A stretch of DNA of 64,000 bases from Mycobacterium sp. 852002-51057_SCH5723018 (GCF_001667035.1 NZ_LZIR01000008.1:216842-280841); one strand, 5' to 3'. Shown: positions 26,871 through 37,464, counted from the stretch's first letter. The notes: generated by a model not told the origin, from the letters alone. Made by a program: numbers and translations.

Positions 26871-28444
26871 AGCAGTTGGGCCGCCTGGTCCGCCAGGTCG
26901 AGCACTGGCTGCGGGAAGATGCCCAAAACCACTGTGACGGCGGCACACACCGCGATCGCGGCCTTGCTCAAGATGCCCGGCGCCACCACATGTGGCGTGT
27001 CGTCGGTCGTCTCGGTGAAGAACATCGACACGATGACACGCACGTAGAAGTAGGCGGCAACACCGCTGGCCACCACACCCACGATCACCAGCGGCACAGC
27101 GCCGCCCTGGGCGGCCGCCTTGAACACCGCGAGCTTGCTGACGAAGCCGCTCGTCAACGGAATGCCGGCGAAGGCCAACAGAAACATCGAAAACATCACG
27201 CCCACAATGGGTGAGCGCTGCCCGAGGCCCGCCCAGTGCGACAGGGTGGCGTCCTCGACCCCGTCGCCGTTGCGGATCAGGCTCACGATGGCGAACGCGC
27301 CGACGGTGCTGAAGCTGTAAGCGACCAGGTAGAACAGGGTGGCGGAGAGGCCCGCCTGGTTGTCGGCGATGACACCGGTGAGGATGAACCCGACGTGGGC
27401 GACCGACGAATAGGCCAGCATCCGCTTGACGTCGGTCTGGTTGACCGCCGTGATGGTGGCCACCGCCATGGTCAGGATCGCAATTGTCCATAGCACCGGA
27501 CGCCATTGGTCGTGCAGCGGCGGCAGGGCCACGTAGACCACCCGAAGCAGCGCGCCGAACGCCGCGACCTTGGTGGCCGCCGCCATGAATCCCGTGATCG
27601 GGGTCGGCGCGCCCTGGTACACGTCGGGGATCCACGAGTGGAACGGGACCGCACCGACTTTGAAGAGCAGGCCGACCGACAGCAGCGCGACGCCGATCAG
27701 CGCCATCGTGCTATCGCCGTGGGCCGCCAGCGCATCCCGGACGCCGGACAACGTGAGCGTGCCCGTCGCCCCGTAGATCAGCGCGACGCCGTACAGGAAA
27801 AAGGCCGACGAAAAGGCTCCCAGTAGGAAGTACTTCATCGCCGCTTCCTGGGACAGCAGGCGGCGATGGCGGGCCAGCCCGCACATCAGGTACAGCGGCA
27901 GCGAAAGAACTTCCAGCGCAACGAACATCGTCAAGAGGTCGTTGGACGCGGGGAACACCATCATGCCGCCGACGGACAGCATCAGCAGCGGGAAGAGCTC
28001 GGTCTGCGCGGCCCCGGCCCGCTGCGCCTCGCGCTCGGCGTCGCTGCCCGGCACCGCGGACGCCTGCGGGGTAAACGAATCCAGGCCCCCCGAACCTGCG
28101 CCGACGGCAACCTTGCTCTCCGACTTGGCTTGCGTCCGCTCGGCGATGAAGATCACCGCCAGCATGGCGACCAGCAGCACGCTGCCCTGCAGAAACAGAG
28201 TCGGGCGATCGATGGCCACCGCGCCCAGCACCGCGGGGCGGCCGGAGGCTTGAATCGACCGGCTGACCTCGACGACCGCCACGAATGCCGCCACCAAGCC
28301 GCCGAGGGCAAGCGTCACCTGGGCGCCGTAGCGAATTCGCCTCGGCAGGAACGCTTCGCCCAGCACGCCGACCACCGCGACCGAGAACACGATGAGCATC
28401 GGGCAGAGCAGGAAGTACTCGACGCTGGGAGTGGGCAGGATCAT
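26864..28444 (-). CDS. nuoN: NADH-quinone oxidoreductase subunit N
   Basis: A 526-residue, polytopic (about 14 membrane helices) antiporter-like subunit of complex I, in the proton-pumping membrane arm. Visible: the Lys/Glu-bearing helices (FPLLMLSVGGMMVFPASNDL, FKVGAVPFHSWIPDVYQGAP with the conserved Lys/Pro loop), and NQTDVKRMLAYSSVAHVGFI. An unusually long Ser/Gly/Ala loop (about residues 110-140) separates early helices, as in other actinobacterial NuoN. It is the last gene of the operon, overlapping nuoM by 4 bases. Confidence 0.96.
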   Translation of the reverse strand: MILPTPSVEYFLLCPMLIVFSVAVVGVLGEAFLPRRIRYGAQVTLALGGLVAAFVAVVEVSRSIQASGRPAVLGAVAIDRPTLFLQGSVLLVAMLAVIFIAERTQAKSESKVAVGAGSGGLDSFTPQASAVPGSDAEREAQRAGAAQTELFPLLMLSVGGMMVFPASNDLLTMFVALEVLSLPLYLMCGLARHRRLLSQEAAMKYFLLGAFSSAFFLYGVALIYGATGTLTLSGVRDALAAHGDSTMALIGVALLSVGLLFKVGAVPFHSWIPDVYQGAPTPITGFMAAATKVAAFGALLRVVYVALPPLHDQWRPVLWTIAILTMAVATITAVNQTDVKRMLAYSSVAHVGFILTGVIADNQAGLSATLFYLVAYSFSTVGAFAIVSLIRNGDGVEDATLSHWAGLGQRSPIVGVMFSMFLLAFAGIPLTSGFVSKLAVFKAAAQGGAVPLVIVGVVASGVAAYFYVRVIVSMFFTETTDDTPHVVAPGILSKAAIAVCAAVTVVLGIFPQPVLDLADQAAQLLR

Positions 28445-30015
28445 CGGTGCGGTCCTTCAGCTCTCCGGGGTGGCGCGGTGGGCGCGGGATCGTGCTGGCC
28501 GATGGTGGTCATCGTGTTCGTGACGGCCGGATTGATCAGGTCCAGCACCGGCTTGGGGTAGACCCCGAGCGCGATCAGCAGCGCGATCAACGGTGCGACG
28601 ACGATCATCTCGCGCGCCCTCAGGTCACCGATGCGTTCGTTGCCGCTGGCCACCGGCCCGGTCATCACCCGCTGGTAGAGCCACAACATGTAGATCGCCG
28701 ACAGCACCAGCGCGGTGACGCCGATCGAGGCCGCCAACCAATACCGGTTGAAAGTTCCCAGCAGGACCAGGAATTCGCTGATGAATGGCGCCAGGCCGGG
28801 GAGCGACAGGGTGGCCATCGCCGAGACGAGGAAAGTGCCCGCCAGGATGGGCGCCACCTTCTGCACGCCGCCGTAGTCGGCGATCGCCCGGCTGCCGTGC
28901 CGGGTTATCAGGAAGCCGGCGATCAGGAACACGGCCGCCGTGGACAGGCCGTGGTTGAGCATGTACAGCGTCGACCCGCTCTGACCCTGGCTGGTCATCA
29001 CGAAGATGCCCAGGATGATGAACCCGAAGTGCGAGATCGAGGTGTAGGCGATCAGGCGCATGATGTCGGCCTGGCCGATCGCCACGATCGCGCCGTAGAC
29101 CACCCCGATGACGGCCAGCACCACGATCAGGGGGCGGAAATACGTTGAGGCGCTCGGGAACAGCTGTAGGCAGTAGCGCAGCATGCCGAACGTGCCGACC
29201 TTGTCCATCACCGCCATCATCAGCACCGCGGCCGCGGGTGTGGCCTCCACCGCGGCGTCGGGCAGCCAGCGGTGGAACGGCCACAGCGGCGCCTTGATGG
29301 CGAACGCGAACATGAAGCCCAAGAACAGCGCCTTGAACACCGCGGGGTCCGCGCCGTAGCGCCCGGACGCGACGCCGGCCACGATGTCGCGGAAGTCAAA
29401 GGTGCCCGCGCCGTGCTGCGCGGTTACCACATACAGCCCGATGACCGCCGCGAGCATGATCAGGCCGCCGAACAGGTTGTACAGCAGGAACTTCACCGCC
29501 GCGCGCGACCGGCCGGGGCCCTGGCCGAAGCCGCCGATCAGGAAGTACATCGGGATGAGCATGGCCTCGAAGAACACGTAGAACAGCAACACGTCCAGCG
29601 CGATCACCGAGATCAGCACCATCGACTCGATGGCCAGGGTCAAGGCGACGTAGGCGTGCACGCCGCGGGTTCCCTCGCCGCCGTCGTTCCAGCCCGCGAC
29701 CTGGAGCAGCGGGATCAGCACCGCTGTCAGCAACACCAGCACCACCGCGATACCGTCCACGCCGAGGGAGTAACCCGCGCCCAGCGCCGGTATCCAGCGG
29801 TGGGTTTCGACGAATTGGTAAGTGGCACCTCCGGTCTTGAAGCCGACCGTGATGACGGCCGCCACCGCCAGCGTCAGCACGCCGAAGACCAGGCCGGTCC
29901 ACTTGGCCAGCTGGCGCAGCCCCGGCGGCAGCAGGATGGTCAGCACGGCGCCCGCCAGCGGCACCAGCCACAGCACGCTCAGCCACGGCACGTCGGTCAG
30001 CAAAGCCCCGTTCAT
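28441..30015 (-). CDS. nuoM: NADH-quinone oxidoreductase subunit M
   Basis: A 524-residue antiporter-like membrane subunit of complex I with about 14 helices. Motifs: SLGVDGIAVVLVLLTAVLIP, the conserved Glu helix in FYVFFEAMLIPMYFLIGGFG, FAIKAPLWPFHRWLPDAAVE with the pumping Lys, and GQADIMRLIAYTSISHFGFI. The start ATG overlaps the stop of a repeat-encoded 18-codon mini-ORF (ATGA), not the nuoL stop directly, so its translation is probably coupled through the repeat. Its own stop overlaps the nuoN start. Confidence 0.96.
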   Translation of the reverse strand: MNGALLTDVPWLSVLWLVPLAGAVLTILLPPGLRQLAKWTGLVFGVLTLAVAAVITVGFKTGGATYQFVETHRWIPALGAGYSLGVDGIAVVLVLLTAVLIPLLQVAGWNDGGEGTRGVHAYVALTLAIESMVLISVIALDVLLFYVFFEAMLIPMYFLIGGFGQGPGRSRAAVKFLLYNLFGGLIMLAAVIGLYVVTAQHGAGTFDFRDIVAGVASGRYGADPAVFKALFLGFMFAFAIKAPLWPFHRWLPDAAVEATPAAAVLMMAVMDKVGTFGMLRYCLQLFPSASTYFRPLIVVLAVIGVVYGAIVAIGQADIMRLIAYTSISHFGFIILGIFVMTSQGQSGSTLYMLNHGLSTAAVFLIAGFLITRHGSRAIADYGGVQKVAPILAGTFLVSAMATLSLPGLAPFISEFLVLLGTFNRYWLAASIGVTALVLSAIYMLWLYQRVMTGPVASGNERIGDLRAREMIVVAPLIALLIALGVYPKPVLDLINPAVTNTMTTIGQHDPAPTAPPRRAEGPHR

Positions 30016-30068
30016 CGGCGCCGCTCCTCCTCATCGCTAAGCTCTGCATCGTCGCCGGCGTGAGTCAT
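30012..30068 (-). CDS. repeat-encoded mini-ORF before nuoM
   Basis: An 18-residue reading frame, MTHAGDDAELSDEEERRR, within the second MIRU-type unit. Its stop overlaps the nuoM ATG (ATGA), and its ATG overlaps the stop of the preceding mini-ORF. The GGAG in the repeat (GAGGAGGAG) can serve as the nuoM ribosome site. It probably acts as a coupling leader and may not make a stable peptide. Confidence 0.45.
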   Translation of the reverse strand: MTHAGDDAELSDEEERRR

Positions 30069-30118
30069 TGGCGCCGCTCCTCCTCATCGCCCCGCTCTGC
30101 ATCGTCGCCGGCGCGCAT
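30065..30118 (-). CDS. repeat-encoded mini-ORF after nuoL
   Basis: A 17-residue reading frame, [17 protein letters not shown], whose ATG overlaps the nuoL stop by one base (TGATG) and whose stop overlaps the next mini-ORF start. It is the first link in the nuoL-to-nuoM coupling chain. A functional peptide is not implied. Confidence 0.42.
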   Translation of the reverse strand: MRAGDDAERGDEEERRQ

Positions 30119-32004
30119 CACCAGACTCTCACCGCCAGGATCAGCGCGGCCACCAGTACCGCGCCCGCGAGCATGGACAGGGCATAGTTGCGGGCGAAGC
30201 CGGTTTGCACCCGCCGCAGGCGATTTGAGGTCCGGCTGACCAGCGCCGCCAGCGCGTTGACCGAGCCGTCCACGCCCGCGTCGTCGACTTCGACCAGCGC
30301 GGAAGTCAGTTGTGCGCCGGGGCGCATGAACACGTCTTCGTTGAAGGCATCGCCGTAAAGGTCCTTGCGCGCGGCCGTAGTGAGCGGGTTGACGGCCAGC
30401 GGGGCCACCCTCGGAATCGGTGCGGTGGCGTACATCCGGTAGGCCACCGCGATGCCGATCGCGACGACGCCCAGCGCCACGACGGTGGTGACCCAGGCCG
30501 GCAGGGCATGGGCGGCTTCTTCCCGCACCCCGACGACCGGCTCGAGCCAGCGCTGCAGGCTGCCGCCCCACCACATCAGGAACCCGGAGAACACCGAACC
30601 GACCGCGAGCAGGATCATCGGCCACGCCATGACGGCCGGCGCCTCATGCGGGTGCGAGCCTGGGGCCCAACGCTTTTCGCCGAAGAAGGTCATCAACATG
30701 ACCCGCGTCATGTAGAACGCGGTGACGCCGGCTCCCAGCAGCGCGGCCCCGCCCAGCACGTAGCCCCGGGTGTCGCCGGTGGACAGCGCCGCCTCGATGA
30801 TCTTGTCCTTGGAGAAGAAGCCCGCGAACGGCGGCACGCCGATGATGGCCAGATATCCCAGCCCAAACGTGGCGAAAGTAATTGGCAGGGCGGTCCGCAG
30901 GCCTCCGTAGCGGCGCATGTCCTGTTCCTCGTGCATCGCGTGGATCACCGCGCCGGAGCCAAGGAACAAACCGGCCTTGAAGAAGCCGTGGGTCAGCAGG
31001 TGCATGATCGCGAACGCGTAACCGGCCGGTCCCAGCCCGGCGGCCAGCACCATGTAGCCGATCTGGCTCATCGTCGAGGCCGCCAGCGCGCGCTTGATGT
31101 CGTCCTTGGCGCAGCCGATGAACGCCCCGAGCAGCAGCGTGACGGCGCCGACGATCACCACGGCCAGTTGCGCGCCGGGCGCCAGGTTGTACAGCGGGTT
31201 GGACCGCACGATCAAATACACCCCGGCGGTCACCATGGTGGCGGCGTGGATCAGCGCGGACACCGGGGTGGGGCCCTCCATCGCATCGCCCAGCCACGCC
31301 TGCAGCGGGACTTGCGCGGACTTGGCGCAGGCGCCCAGCAGCAACAGCAGCCCCATCGCGGTCAACGCGCCCCGGCCGGCGGCGGGTGCCCCGGCGAACA
31401 CCCCGGCGTACGACAGCGTGCCGAAGGTGCTGAACATCAAGAACATTCCCAGCGCCAGCCCGGCGTCGCCGACCCGGTTCATCACGAACGCCTTCTTGGC
31501 CGCCGTGGCCGCCGTCGGCTTGTGATACCAGAAACCGATGAGCAGGTAGGAGGCCAGGCCGACGCCCTCCCACCCGACGTAGAGCACCACGTAGTTGTCG
31601 GCGACGACCAGCAGCAGCATCGAGGCCAGGAACAGGTTGAGGTAGCCGAAAAAGCGGCGACGGTCCGGGTCGTCGGCCATGTAGCCGACCGAGTAGATGT
31701 GGATCAGCGACCCGACCCCGGTGATCAGCAGCACGAAACACATGGACAGCTGGTCGATCTGGAGCCCGAGGTCGACCTGGAGCTGCCCGACCGGGATCCA
31801 GCTGAACAGCTTCTGGTGGATGACGCGGTCATCCCCACTTCGATTGAGCATGTCGGCGAGCAGCGTCGCGCCCACCCCGAACGCCGCGAGCGCGGTGGCG
31901 CAGCCCAGCAGGTGGCCCCACGGGTCGGTGCGCCTGCCGCCGAAGAGCAGGATCGCGGCACCCGCCAACGGCAGCGCCACCAGCAGCCAGGTGTATTGAG
32001 TCAT
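30118..32004 (-). CDS. nuoL: NADH-quinone oxidoreductase subunit L
   Basis: A 628-residue distal antiporter-like subunit of complex I with about 16 helices, including the C-terminal lateral helix region. Motifs: [40 protein letters not shown] with the conserved Glu, [20 protein letters not shown] with Lys/His region, and [21 protein letters not shown] chose the ATG giving [15 protein letters not shown], 10 bases after nuoK. A GGAG abuts this ATG directly, which is too close for a normal ribosome site, so translational coupling to nuoK seems likely. The stop TGA overlaps a repeat-encoded mini-ORF. Confidence 0.95.
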   Translation of the reverse strand: MTQYTWLLVALPLAGAAILLFGGRRTDPWGHLLGCATALAAFGVGATLLADMLNRSGDDRVIHQKLFSWIPVGQLQVDLGLQIDQLSMCFVLLITGVGSLIHIYSVGYMADDPDRRRFFGYLNLFLASMLLLVVADNYVVLYVGWEGVGLASYLLIGFWYHKPTAATAAKKAFVMNRVGDAGLALGMFLMFSTFGTLSYAGVFAGAPAAGRGALTAMGLLLLLGACAKSAQVPLQAWLGDAMEGPTPVSALIHAATMVTAGVYLIVRSNPLYNLAPGAQLAVVIVGAVTLLLGAFIGCAKDDIKRALAASTMSQIGYMVLAAGLGPAGYAFAIMHLLTHGFFKAGLFLGSGAVIHAMHEEQDMRRYGGLRTALPITFATFGLGYLAIIGVPPFAGFFSKDKIIEAALSTGDTRGYVLGGAALLGAGVTAFYMTRVMLMTFFGEKRWAPGSHPHEAPAVMAWPMILLAVGSVFSGFLMWWGGSLQRWLEPVVGVREEAAHALPAWVTTVVALGVVAIGIAVAYRMYATAPIPRVAPLAVNPLTTAARKDLYGDAFNEDVFMRPGAQLTSALVEVDDAGVDGSVNALAALVSRTSNRLRRVQTGFARNYALSMLAGAVLVAALILAVRVW

Positions 32005-32014
32005 CTCCGCGTTC

Positions 32015-32314
32015 TTAGCCTTTGAGTAGGTTCGCGTCGTCGACCGAAGCCGATTTGCGGGCACGGAAAATCGTCATGATGATGGCCAGGCCGACGACCA
32101 CCTCGCAGGCGGCCACCACCATGGTGAAGAACGCGATCATCTGCCCGTCCAGATGGCCGTGCATCCGCGCGAACGTGACGAACGCCAGGTTGACGGCGTT
32201 GAGCATCAGCTCGACGCACATGAACATGACGATGGCGTTGCGGCGCAACAGCACACCCGAGGCCCCGATCGTGAACAGCAGCGCCGAAAGGTAGAGGTAG
32301 TTGGCCGGATTCAC
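32015..32314 (-). CDS. nuoK: NADH-quinone oxidoreductase subunit K
   Basis: A 99-residue three-helix membrane subunit of complex I. It carries the two conserved membrane glutamates in [17 protein letters not shown] and [13 protein letters not shown], which lie on the proton path. Length matches the family. It overlaps nuoJ by 4 bases. Confidence 0.96.
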   Translation of the reverse strand: MNPANYLYLSALLFTIGASGVLLRRNAIVMFMCVELMLNAVNLAFVTFARMHGHLDGQMIAFFTMVVAACEVVVGLAIIMTIFRARKSASVDDANLLKG

Positions 32315-33129
32315 GACGCACCGCCCTTCACAGCCTCGGCGGACCGGGTGTCTCGGGTGTCTCGGGTGTCTTTGCCGTCCGCGCCGCGCAGGCGCAGGAT
32401 CGGCGACACCGACAACTCCGAGTACGAGCCGTCGGGCAGCAGCGCCGCCACGTCGACCGCGTTGTGTCGCGCGTAGACACCGGGATTAGGCATCGGGGTG
32501 GCGTGCCCGCCCGCGCGGAAGCGCTCCTCGGACAGTTCCCGCTGCGTCTTGCGGCGCTCGAAGCGCTCCCGGTGCGCCAGCACCATCGCGCCGACGGCCG
32601 CGGTGATCAGCAAGGCGCTGGTGAGCTCGAACGCCCACAGGTATCGCGAAAAGATCAGTGCGGCCAGGCCTTCGACGTTGCCACCGGAGTTGGCGGTGGT
32701 CAGTCCCACAAAACCTCCGGTCGCGACGTTACCGATGCCGGCCAGCAGCAGGATGCCGAATCCGAGGCCGGTGACCACCGCCGCGACCCGCTGACCGCGC
32801 AGCGTCTCCTTCAGGGACTCCGCGGAGTCGACGCCGATCAGCATCAGCACGAACAGGAACAACATCATCACCGCGCCGGTGTAGACGACAACCTGGACCA
32901 CACCCAAGAACAGGGCGTCCTGGACCATGTAGAACACCGCCAGGATGATCATCGTCATGGCCAGGAACATGGCCGAGTACACCGCGTTGACCGCCAGCAC
33001 CACCCCGAGGGCGCCGATCAGCGCCAGCGCGCCCAGCACCCAGAACGTCACCGCTTCACCGGTGGAGGTGCGAACGATGGTGTCTGTAGCCAGATTTGAC
33101 GCCAGGTTCGAGGCCGCCGGCCCGGTCAC
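32311..33129 (-). CDS. nuoJ: NADH-quinone oxidoreductase subunit J
   Basis: A 272-residue complex I membrane subunit with five helices ([40 protein letters not shown] with the conserved pi-bulge region). The C-terminal hydrophilic tail of about 80 residues is longer than in E. coli (184 residues in total) and ends with a DTRDTRDTR repeat encoded by three 9-base units. Such tails are typical of mycobacterial NuoJ. It overlaps nuoI by 4 and nuoK by 4 bases. Confidence 0.95.
   Translation of the reverse strand: MTGPAASNLASNLATDTIVRTSTGEAVTFWVLGALALIGALGVVLAVNAVYSAMFLAMTMIILAVFYMVQDALFLGVVQVVVYTGAVMMLFLFVLMLIGVDSAESLKETLRGQRVAAVVTGLGFGILLLAGIGNVATGGFVGLTTANSGGNVEGLAALIFSRYLWAFELTSALLITAAVGAMVLAHRERFERRKTQRELSEERFRAGGHATPMPNPGVYARHNAVDVAALLPDGSYSELSVSPILRLRGADGKDTRDTRDTRSAEAVKGGAS
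32346..32370 (-). repeat. 9-base tandem repeat in the nuoJ tail
   Basis: Three tandem copies of GGGTGTCTC on the plus strand, the last truncated, encode Asp-Thr-Arg three times in the NuoJ C-terminal tail. The in-frame period makes this a possible length-variable site between strains. Confidence 0.7.
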
Positions 33130-33671
33130 CGCGCTTCTCCGGCGCCGGGGGACTCACGCAACCCGTCCGCGGTCACGTTGCCCTCGTAGTAGTCCTTGTC
33201 GGTGGCGCCCGGTGCGCGCGGATGCGGTGCCGGGGTCATCTCGGGCAGCAGCGGCGCCAGCAGCCGGTCCTTCTCGTAGATCAGGTCGGCGCGGTTGTCG
33301 TCGGCCATCTCGTAGTCGTTGGTCATCGTCAGCGCCCGCGTCGGGCAGGCCTCGATGCACAAACCGCAACCGATGCAACGCAGATAGTTGATCTGGTACA
33401 CCCGCCCGTAGCGCTCGCCCGGCGAGTACCGCAGCTCCTCGGTGTTGTCGGCGCCCTCGACGTAGATCGCGTCGGCCGGGCAGGCCCAGGCGCACAGCTC
33501 GCAGCCGATGCATTTCTCCAGGCCGTCGGGGTACCGGTTGAGTTGGTGCCGGCCGTGGTAGCGCGGCGCCACCGGTCCGGGTTTCTCCGGATAGCCCTCG
33601 GTGACCCTCTTTTTGAACATCGAACCGAACGTCACGCCGAAGCCGGCTACGGCGTCGAGAAACTTAGGCAC
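33126..33671 (-). CDS. nuoI: NADH-quinone oxidoreductase subunit I
   Basis: A 181-residue iron-sulfur subunit of the peripheral arm. It contains two ferredoxin-type [4Fe-4S] motifs, [12 protein letters not shown] and [12 protein letters not shown], that carry electrons from NuoG toward NuoB. I chose the GTG giving [12 protein letters not shown]; it overlaps nuoH by 8 bases, and the upstream reading frame does not match the family. Confidence 0.95.
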   Translation of the reverse strand: MPKFLDAVAGFGVTFGSMFKKRVTEGYPEKPGPVAPRYHGRHQLNRYPDGLEKCIGCELCAWACPADAIYVEGADNTEELRYSPGERYGRVYQINYLRCIGCGLCIEACPTRALTMTNDYEMADDNRADLIYEKDRLLAPLLPEMTPAPHPRAPGATDKDYYEGNVTADGLRESPGAGEAR

Positions 33672-34938
33672 GTGCTTTCTCCTTGCTCGCACCGGCGGCC
33701 GGTAGCGGCGGTGTCGGGAATGCGGGCCCGAGGGTTTCGGGGCTCTGCGGCTCGGTGATCTCGTCGCGCCCGCGGCGCAGTTCCCGCTCCATCGCGCGAA
33801 TACCGGGTGCGGTGAACGGCTTTCGCAGCAGCAGCACAAGCGCCGTGGCCACGACGATGCTGCTGACCACCAGCAGCGGGGTCCAATGCGCATAACCCTG
33901 GTTGCGCAACGTGCGGATGACGGCCGCGATGATGATCCACACCAGCGCCATGGGGATCAGCAGCTTCCAGCCCAGCGCCATGAACTGGTCGTAGCGCAGC
34001 CGGGGCAGGCTGGCCCGCAGCCACATGTAGATGAACAGGAACGTCCACATCTTCGCGGTGAACCAGAGCACCGGCCACCACCCGACGTTGGCCCCCGGCC
34101 ACATGTCGATCGGCCAGGGCGCATGCCAGCCGCCGAAGAACATGACCGTTGCGAGCGACGAAACCGTCATCATGTTGACGTACTCGGCCAACATGAACAT
34201 CGCGAACTTCAGCGACGAGTACTCGGTGTGGAAGCCGGCGACCAACTCGCCCTCGGCCTCGGGCAAATCGAATGGGGCGCGGTTGGTTTCACCCACCATG
34301 GAGATCAGGTAGATGATGAACGACGGCAGCAGTAGGAACACGTACCAGACCCGGTCCTGGGCCGCCACGATTCCCGAGGTCGACATGGTGCCGGCGTAGA
34401 GGAACACCGACGCGAAGGACAGGCCCATCGCCACCTCGTAGGAGATGACCTGCGCGGTGGAGCGCACCCCACCGAGCAGCGGGTAGGTGGACCCCGACGC
34501 CCAGCCGCCCAGCACGATGCCGTAGACCCCGATCGCCGAGAGGCCCAGTATGAACAGGACCGCGACCGGAAGGTCGGTCAGCTGCAAGGGGGTTCGGTGG
34601 CCGAACACCGACACCTCCGGGCCGAACGGGATGAACGCGAACGCGGTGAACGCGGGAATCGTCGAAATGACCGGCGCGGCAAAGTAAACGAACCAGTCGA
34701 CGCCACGCGGGGTGATGCTTTCCTTGAGCGCCAGCTTGATCCCGTCTGCCAGGCTCTGCAGGGCGCCCCATGGGCCCACCCGGTTGGGCCCGGGCCGCAG
34801 CTGCATCCAGCCCAGGATCTTGCGCTCGAGCAGGATCGCGATCAATACGTTCAGCATGAGGAACACGAAGATGGCCAGCGCCTTGCCCAGGACCAGCCAC
34901 CACGTGTCGTGTCCGAAGGCGGCCAACGTGGTGGTCAT
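33664..34938 (-). CDS. nuoH: NADH-quinone oxidoreductase subunit H
   Basis: A 424-residue membrane subunit that links the two arms and helps form the quinone site. Motifs: [49 protein letters not shown] with the acidic quinone-channel loop. The C-terminus has an extra hydrophilic tail of about 40 residues ([18 protein letters not shown]). About eight helices. It overlaps nuoG by ATGA. Confidence 0.96.
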   Translation of the reverse strand: MTTTLAAFGHDTWWLVLGKALAIFVFLMLNVLIAILLERKILGWMQLRPGPNRVGPWGALQSLADGIKLALKESITPRGVDWFVYFAAPVISTIPAFTAFAFIPFGPEVSVFGHRTPLQLTDLPVAVLFILGLSAIGVYGIVLGGWASGSTYPLLGGVRSTAQVISYEVAMGLSFASVFLYAGTMSTSGIVAAQDRVWYVFLLLPSFIIYLISMVGETNRAPFDLPEAEGELVAGFHTEYSSLKFAMFMLAEYVNMMTVSSLATVMFFGGWHAPWPIDMWPGANVGWWPVLWFTAKMWTFLFIYMWLRASLPRLRYDQFMALGWKLLIPMALVWIIIAAVIRTLRNQGYAHWTPLLVVSSIVVATALVLLLRKPFTAPGIRAMERELRRGRDEITEPQSPETLGPAFPTPPLPAAGASKEKARA

Positions 34939-37358
34939 GACTCCACTCCAATCCGCACGACGCTGCCGATGGCCACACCCAGCTTCCGGTGCACCGCCGA
35001 GCCCGGCGAGTTCAACGGAAGCCACACCACCCGGTCGGGCATGTCGGTGATGGTGAGCGGCAGGGTGATCGATCCGCGCGACGTGCTGACGGTGACCCGG
35101 TCACCCTCGGCGGCGCCGATCTCTGCGGCGGTGTCGGCCGAGAGCCGGACGACGGGCTCGCGCGCCGTGCCCGCCAAATACGGCTCCCCGTCCTGCATTC
35201 GGCCCTCGTCGAGCAGCAACCGCCATCCGGTCAGCACGGCTTGTCCTGTTTCAGGCCCGTTCGCGGCGTCGGCCGCTTCCGTCGTGGCGATCTGCGGACC
35301 GGCGGCGCGGTCGCCGTCCCAGGTGCCCAGCCCGGACAGCTCCTTGCGGGCCGCCTCGACGGTGGTGGTGCCCAAGTAGACACCCATTTCGTCGGCCAGC
35401 GTGTCGAGCACCCGATGGTCGGACTGGCGGGCCTGCTGGGTGGTGCCGCGCAGCGCGGGCTCGAACCCGCGGTAGCGGCCCTCCCAGTTGACGAAGGCGC
35501 CGGACTTCTGCGTCGTCGGCGCGATGGGGAACACCACGTCGGCTCGTTCGGTGACGGCGCTCGGCCGCAGTTCCAGGCTGACGACGAAGCCGGCGGCGTC
35601 CAGCGCCGCGTGCACCGCCTCCGGATCGGGGAAGTCGCCGGGTTCGACGCCGCCGACGAGCAGCGCCCCCAGGGATCCGTCGGCCGCGGCGGCCAGGATG
35701 CCCTCGGCGTCTCGTCCTGCGGCGGAAGGCAATTCGTCGACGTTCCACGCCGCGGCGACCTGCGTCCGGGCCGCGTCGTCGGCCACGGGGCGCCCACCGG
35801 GAAGCAGCGTGGGCAGCGCGCCGGCGTCCAACGCGCCGCGCTCGCCGGCCCGGCGGGGCACCCACGCCAGCCGGGCGCCGGTGGTGTCGGCGAGTCGTGC
35901 CGCGGCGGACAACCCGCCCGGCGCCGTGGCCAGGCGTTCCCCGACCATGATGACCGCGCCGGGTTTGCCGAGCAGGTCGCCCAGCTCACCGGTGGCCAGG
36001 CCGTCCAGCGCCGAAGCTTCGGCTCCCGGAACGGTTTTGATCAGCCGCCCCGCCATCTTCGTCAGCCCGCGGGTGGCGAAGGGCGCGACCGCGTAGACGG
36101 GGACGCGGTGCTTGCGGGCGGCCTTGCGCAACCGCAGGAACACGATCGGCGACTCGTCTTCCGGCTCGAACCCGACCAGCAGCACCACCGGCGCCGATTC
36201 GAGGTCGGAGTAGCTGACGGTCACCGGCCGGCCAGCGACGCGCGCCGCCAAGAAGTCGGCCTCCTCGGCCGAGTGCGGGCGGGCGCGGAAGTCTATGTCA
36301 TTGGTATCCAACACGATTCGCGCGAACTTGCTGTAGGCGTAGGCGTCTTCCCAGGTCACCCGGCCGCCGACCAGCACGCCGGTGCGCCCGCGGGCCGCCT
36401 CGAAACCCTGGGCCGCCGCCACCATCGCCGCCGACCACGACGCGGGCACCAGCTGGCCGTCCGCGTCGCGGATCAGTGGGGTGGTGAGGACGTCCTGCTG
36501 CGTCGCGTAATTGAAGGCCCACCGGCCCTTGTCGCAGTTCCACTCCTCGTTGACTTCGGGGTCGTCACCGGCCAGCCGGCGCAGCACCTTGCCGCGGCGG
36601 TGGTCGGTGCGCTGCGCGCAGCCCGACGCGCAGTGCTCGCACACGCTCGGACTGGAGACCAGGTCGAACGGGCGGGCCCGGAACCGGTACGCGGTCCCGG
36701 TCAGCGCGCCCACCGGGCAGATCTGCACCGTGTTGCCCGAAAAGTACGAGTCGAACGGCTCATTGGCGTAGATGCCGACCTGCTGCAGGGCGCCGCGCTC
36801 CTGCATGTCGATGAACGGATCGCCGGCGATCTGCTCGGAGAACCGCGTGCAGCGTGCGCACAGGATGCAGCGCTCGCGGTCCAGCAGCACCTGCGACGAG
36901 ATGTTGATCGGCTTGGCGAAGGTGCGCTTGACGTCGGTGAACCGAGAGTCTCCCCGCCCGTTGGACATTGCCTGGTTCTGCAGCGGGCATTCGCCGCCCT
37001 TGTCGCACATCGGGCAGTCCAACGGATGGTTGATCAGCAGCAGCTCCATCACGCCGTGCTGGGCCTTGTCCGCGGCCTCCGAGGTGAGCTGGGTGCGTAC
37101 CACCATGTCGTCGGTGGCGGCGGTGGTGCACGACGCCATCGGCTTGCGCTGCCCCTCAATTTCGACCAGGCACTGGCGGCACGCGCCCACCGGGTCCAGC
37201 AGCGGGTGATCGCAGAACCGGGGGATCTGGACCCCCATCAACTCGGCAGCGCGGATCACCAAAGTGCCCTTGGGAACGCTGATTTCGACGCCGTCGATGG
37301 TCAACGTGACCATCTCGGGCTGGCTCACCTGATTCTCGGTGTCAGCCGCCTGAGTCAT
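34935..37358 (-). CDS. nuoG: NADH-quinone oxidoreductase subunit G
   Basis: An 807-residue iron-sulfur subunit of the peripheral arm. The N-terminal [2Fe-2S] ligands are in [20 protein letters not shown] and MASC; then [17 protein letters not shown] and the [4Fe-4S] set in [12 protein letters not shown]; then the fourth cluster [11 protein letters not shown]. The rest is a molybdopterin-oxidoreductase-like domain ending in a formate-dehydrogenase-type beta barrel ([15 protein letters not shown]). The ATG overlaps the stop of a repeat-encoded mini-ORF rather than the nuoF stop. Confidence 0.96.
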   Translation of the reverse strand: MTQAADTENQVSQPEMVTLTIDGVEISVPKGTLVIRAAELMGVQIPRFCDHPLLDPVGACRQCLVEIEGQRKPMASCTTAATDDMVVRTQLTSEAADKAQHGVMELLLINHPLDCPMCDKGGECPLQNQAMSNGRGDSRFTDVKRTFAKPINISSQVLLDRERCILCARCTRFSEQIAGDPFIDMQERGALQQVGIYANEPFDSYFSGNTVQICPVGALTGTAYRFRARPFDLVSSPSVCEHCASGCAQRTDHRRGKVLRRLAGDDPEVNEEWNCDKGRWAFNYATQQDVLTTPLIRDADGQLVPASWSAAMVAAAQGFEAARGRTGVLVGGRVTWEDAYAYSKFARIVLDTNDIDFRARPHSAEEADFLAARVAGRPVTVSYSDLESAPVVLLVGFEPEDESPIVFLRLRKAARKHRVPVYAVAPFATRGLTKMAGRLIKTVPGAEASALDGLATGELGDLLGKPGAVIMVGERLATAPGGLSAAARLADTTGARLAWVPRRAGERGALDAGALPTLLPGGRPVADDAARTQVAAAWNVDELPSAAGRDAEGILAAAADGSLGALLVGGVEPGDFPDPEAVHAALDAAGFVVSLELRPSAVTERADVVFPIAPTTQKSGAFVNWEGRYRGFEPALRGTTQQARQSDHRVLDTLADEMGVYLGTTTVEAARKELSGLGTWDGDRAAGPQIATTEAADAANGPETGQAVLTGWRLLLDEGRMQDGEPYLAGTAREPVVRLSADTAAEIGAAEGDRVTVSTSRGSITLPLTITDMPDRVVWLPLNSPGSAVHRKLGVAIGSVVRIGVES

Positions 37359-37411
37359 AGGCGCCGCTCCTTCTCATCGCTTCGCTCTGCATCGTCGCCG
37401 GCGCGGGTCAT
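37355..37411 (-). CDS. repeat-encoded mini-ORF before nuoG
   Basis: An 18-residue frame, [18 protein letters not shown], whose stop overlaps the nuoG ATG (ATGA) and whose start overlaps the stop of the identical upstream mini-ORF. AAGGAG inside the repeat, 7-9 bases before the next ATG, is a good ribosome site for nuoG. Peptide function is not implied. Confidence 0.45.
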   Translation of the reverse strand: MTRAGDDAERSDEKERRL

Positions 37412-37464
37412 GGGCGCCGCTCCTTCTCATCGCTTCGCTCTGCATCGTCGCCGGCGCGGGTCAT
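37408..37464 (-). CDS. repeat-encoded mini-ORF after nuoF
   Basis: An 18-residue frame, [18 protein letters not shown], starting in the ATGA that also ends nuoF. It differs from the second copy only in its last residue. It is the first link of the nuoF-to-nuoG coupling chain. Confidence 0.45.
   Translation of the reverse strand: MTRAGDDAERSDEKERRP

Larger units (their letters stand above)
30012..30118 (-). repeat. two MIRU-type repeats between nuoL and nuoM
   Basis: Two tandem units of 50 and 53 bases with the core GCCGGCGACGATGCAGAGC and GATGAGGAGGAGCGGCGCC. They match, from memory, the mycobacterial interspersed repetitive unit family. The first unit lacks one codon relative to the second. 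They join nuoL to nuoM through overlapping start and stop codons. Confidence 0.8.
37355..37464 (-). repeat. two MIRU-type repeats between nuoF and nuoG
   Basis: Two tandem 53-base units, nearly identical, each with the cores GCCGGCGACGATGCAGAGCG and GATGAGAAGGAGCGGCGCC. They belong to the same family as the pair between nuoL and nuoM but carry AAG where those carry GAG. They connect nuoF to nuoG by three successive ATGA overlaps. Confidence 0.82.
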
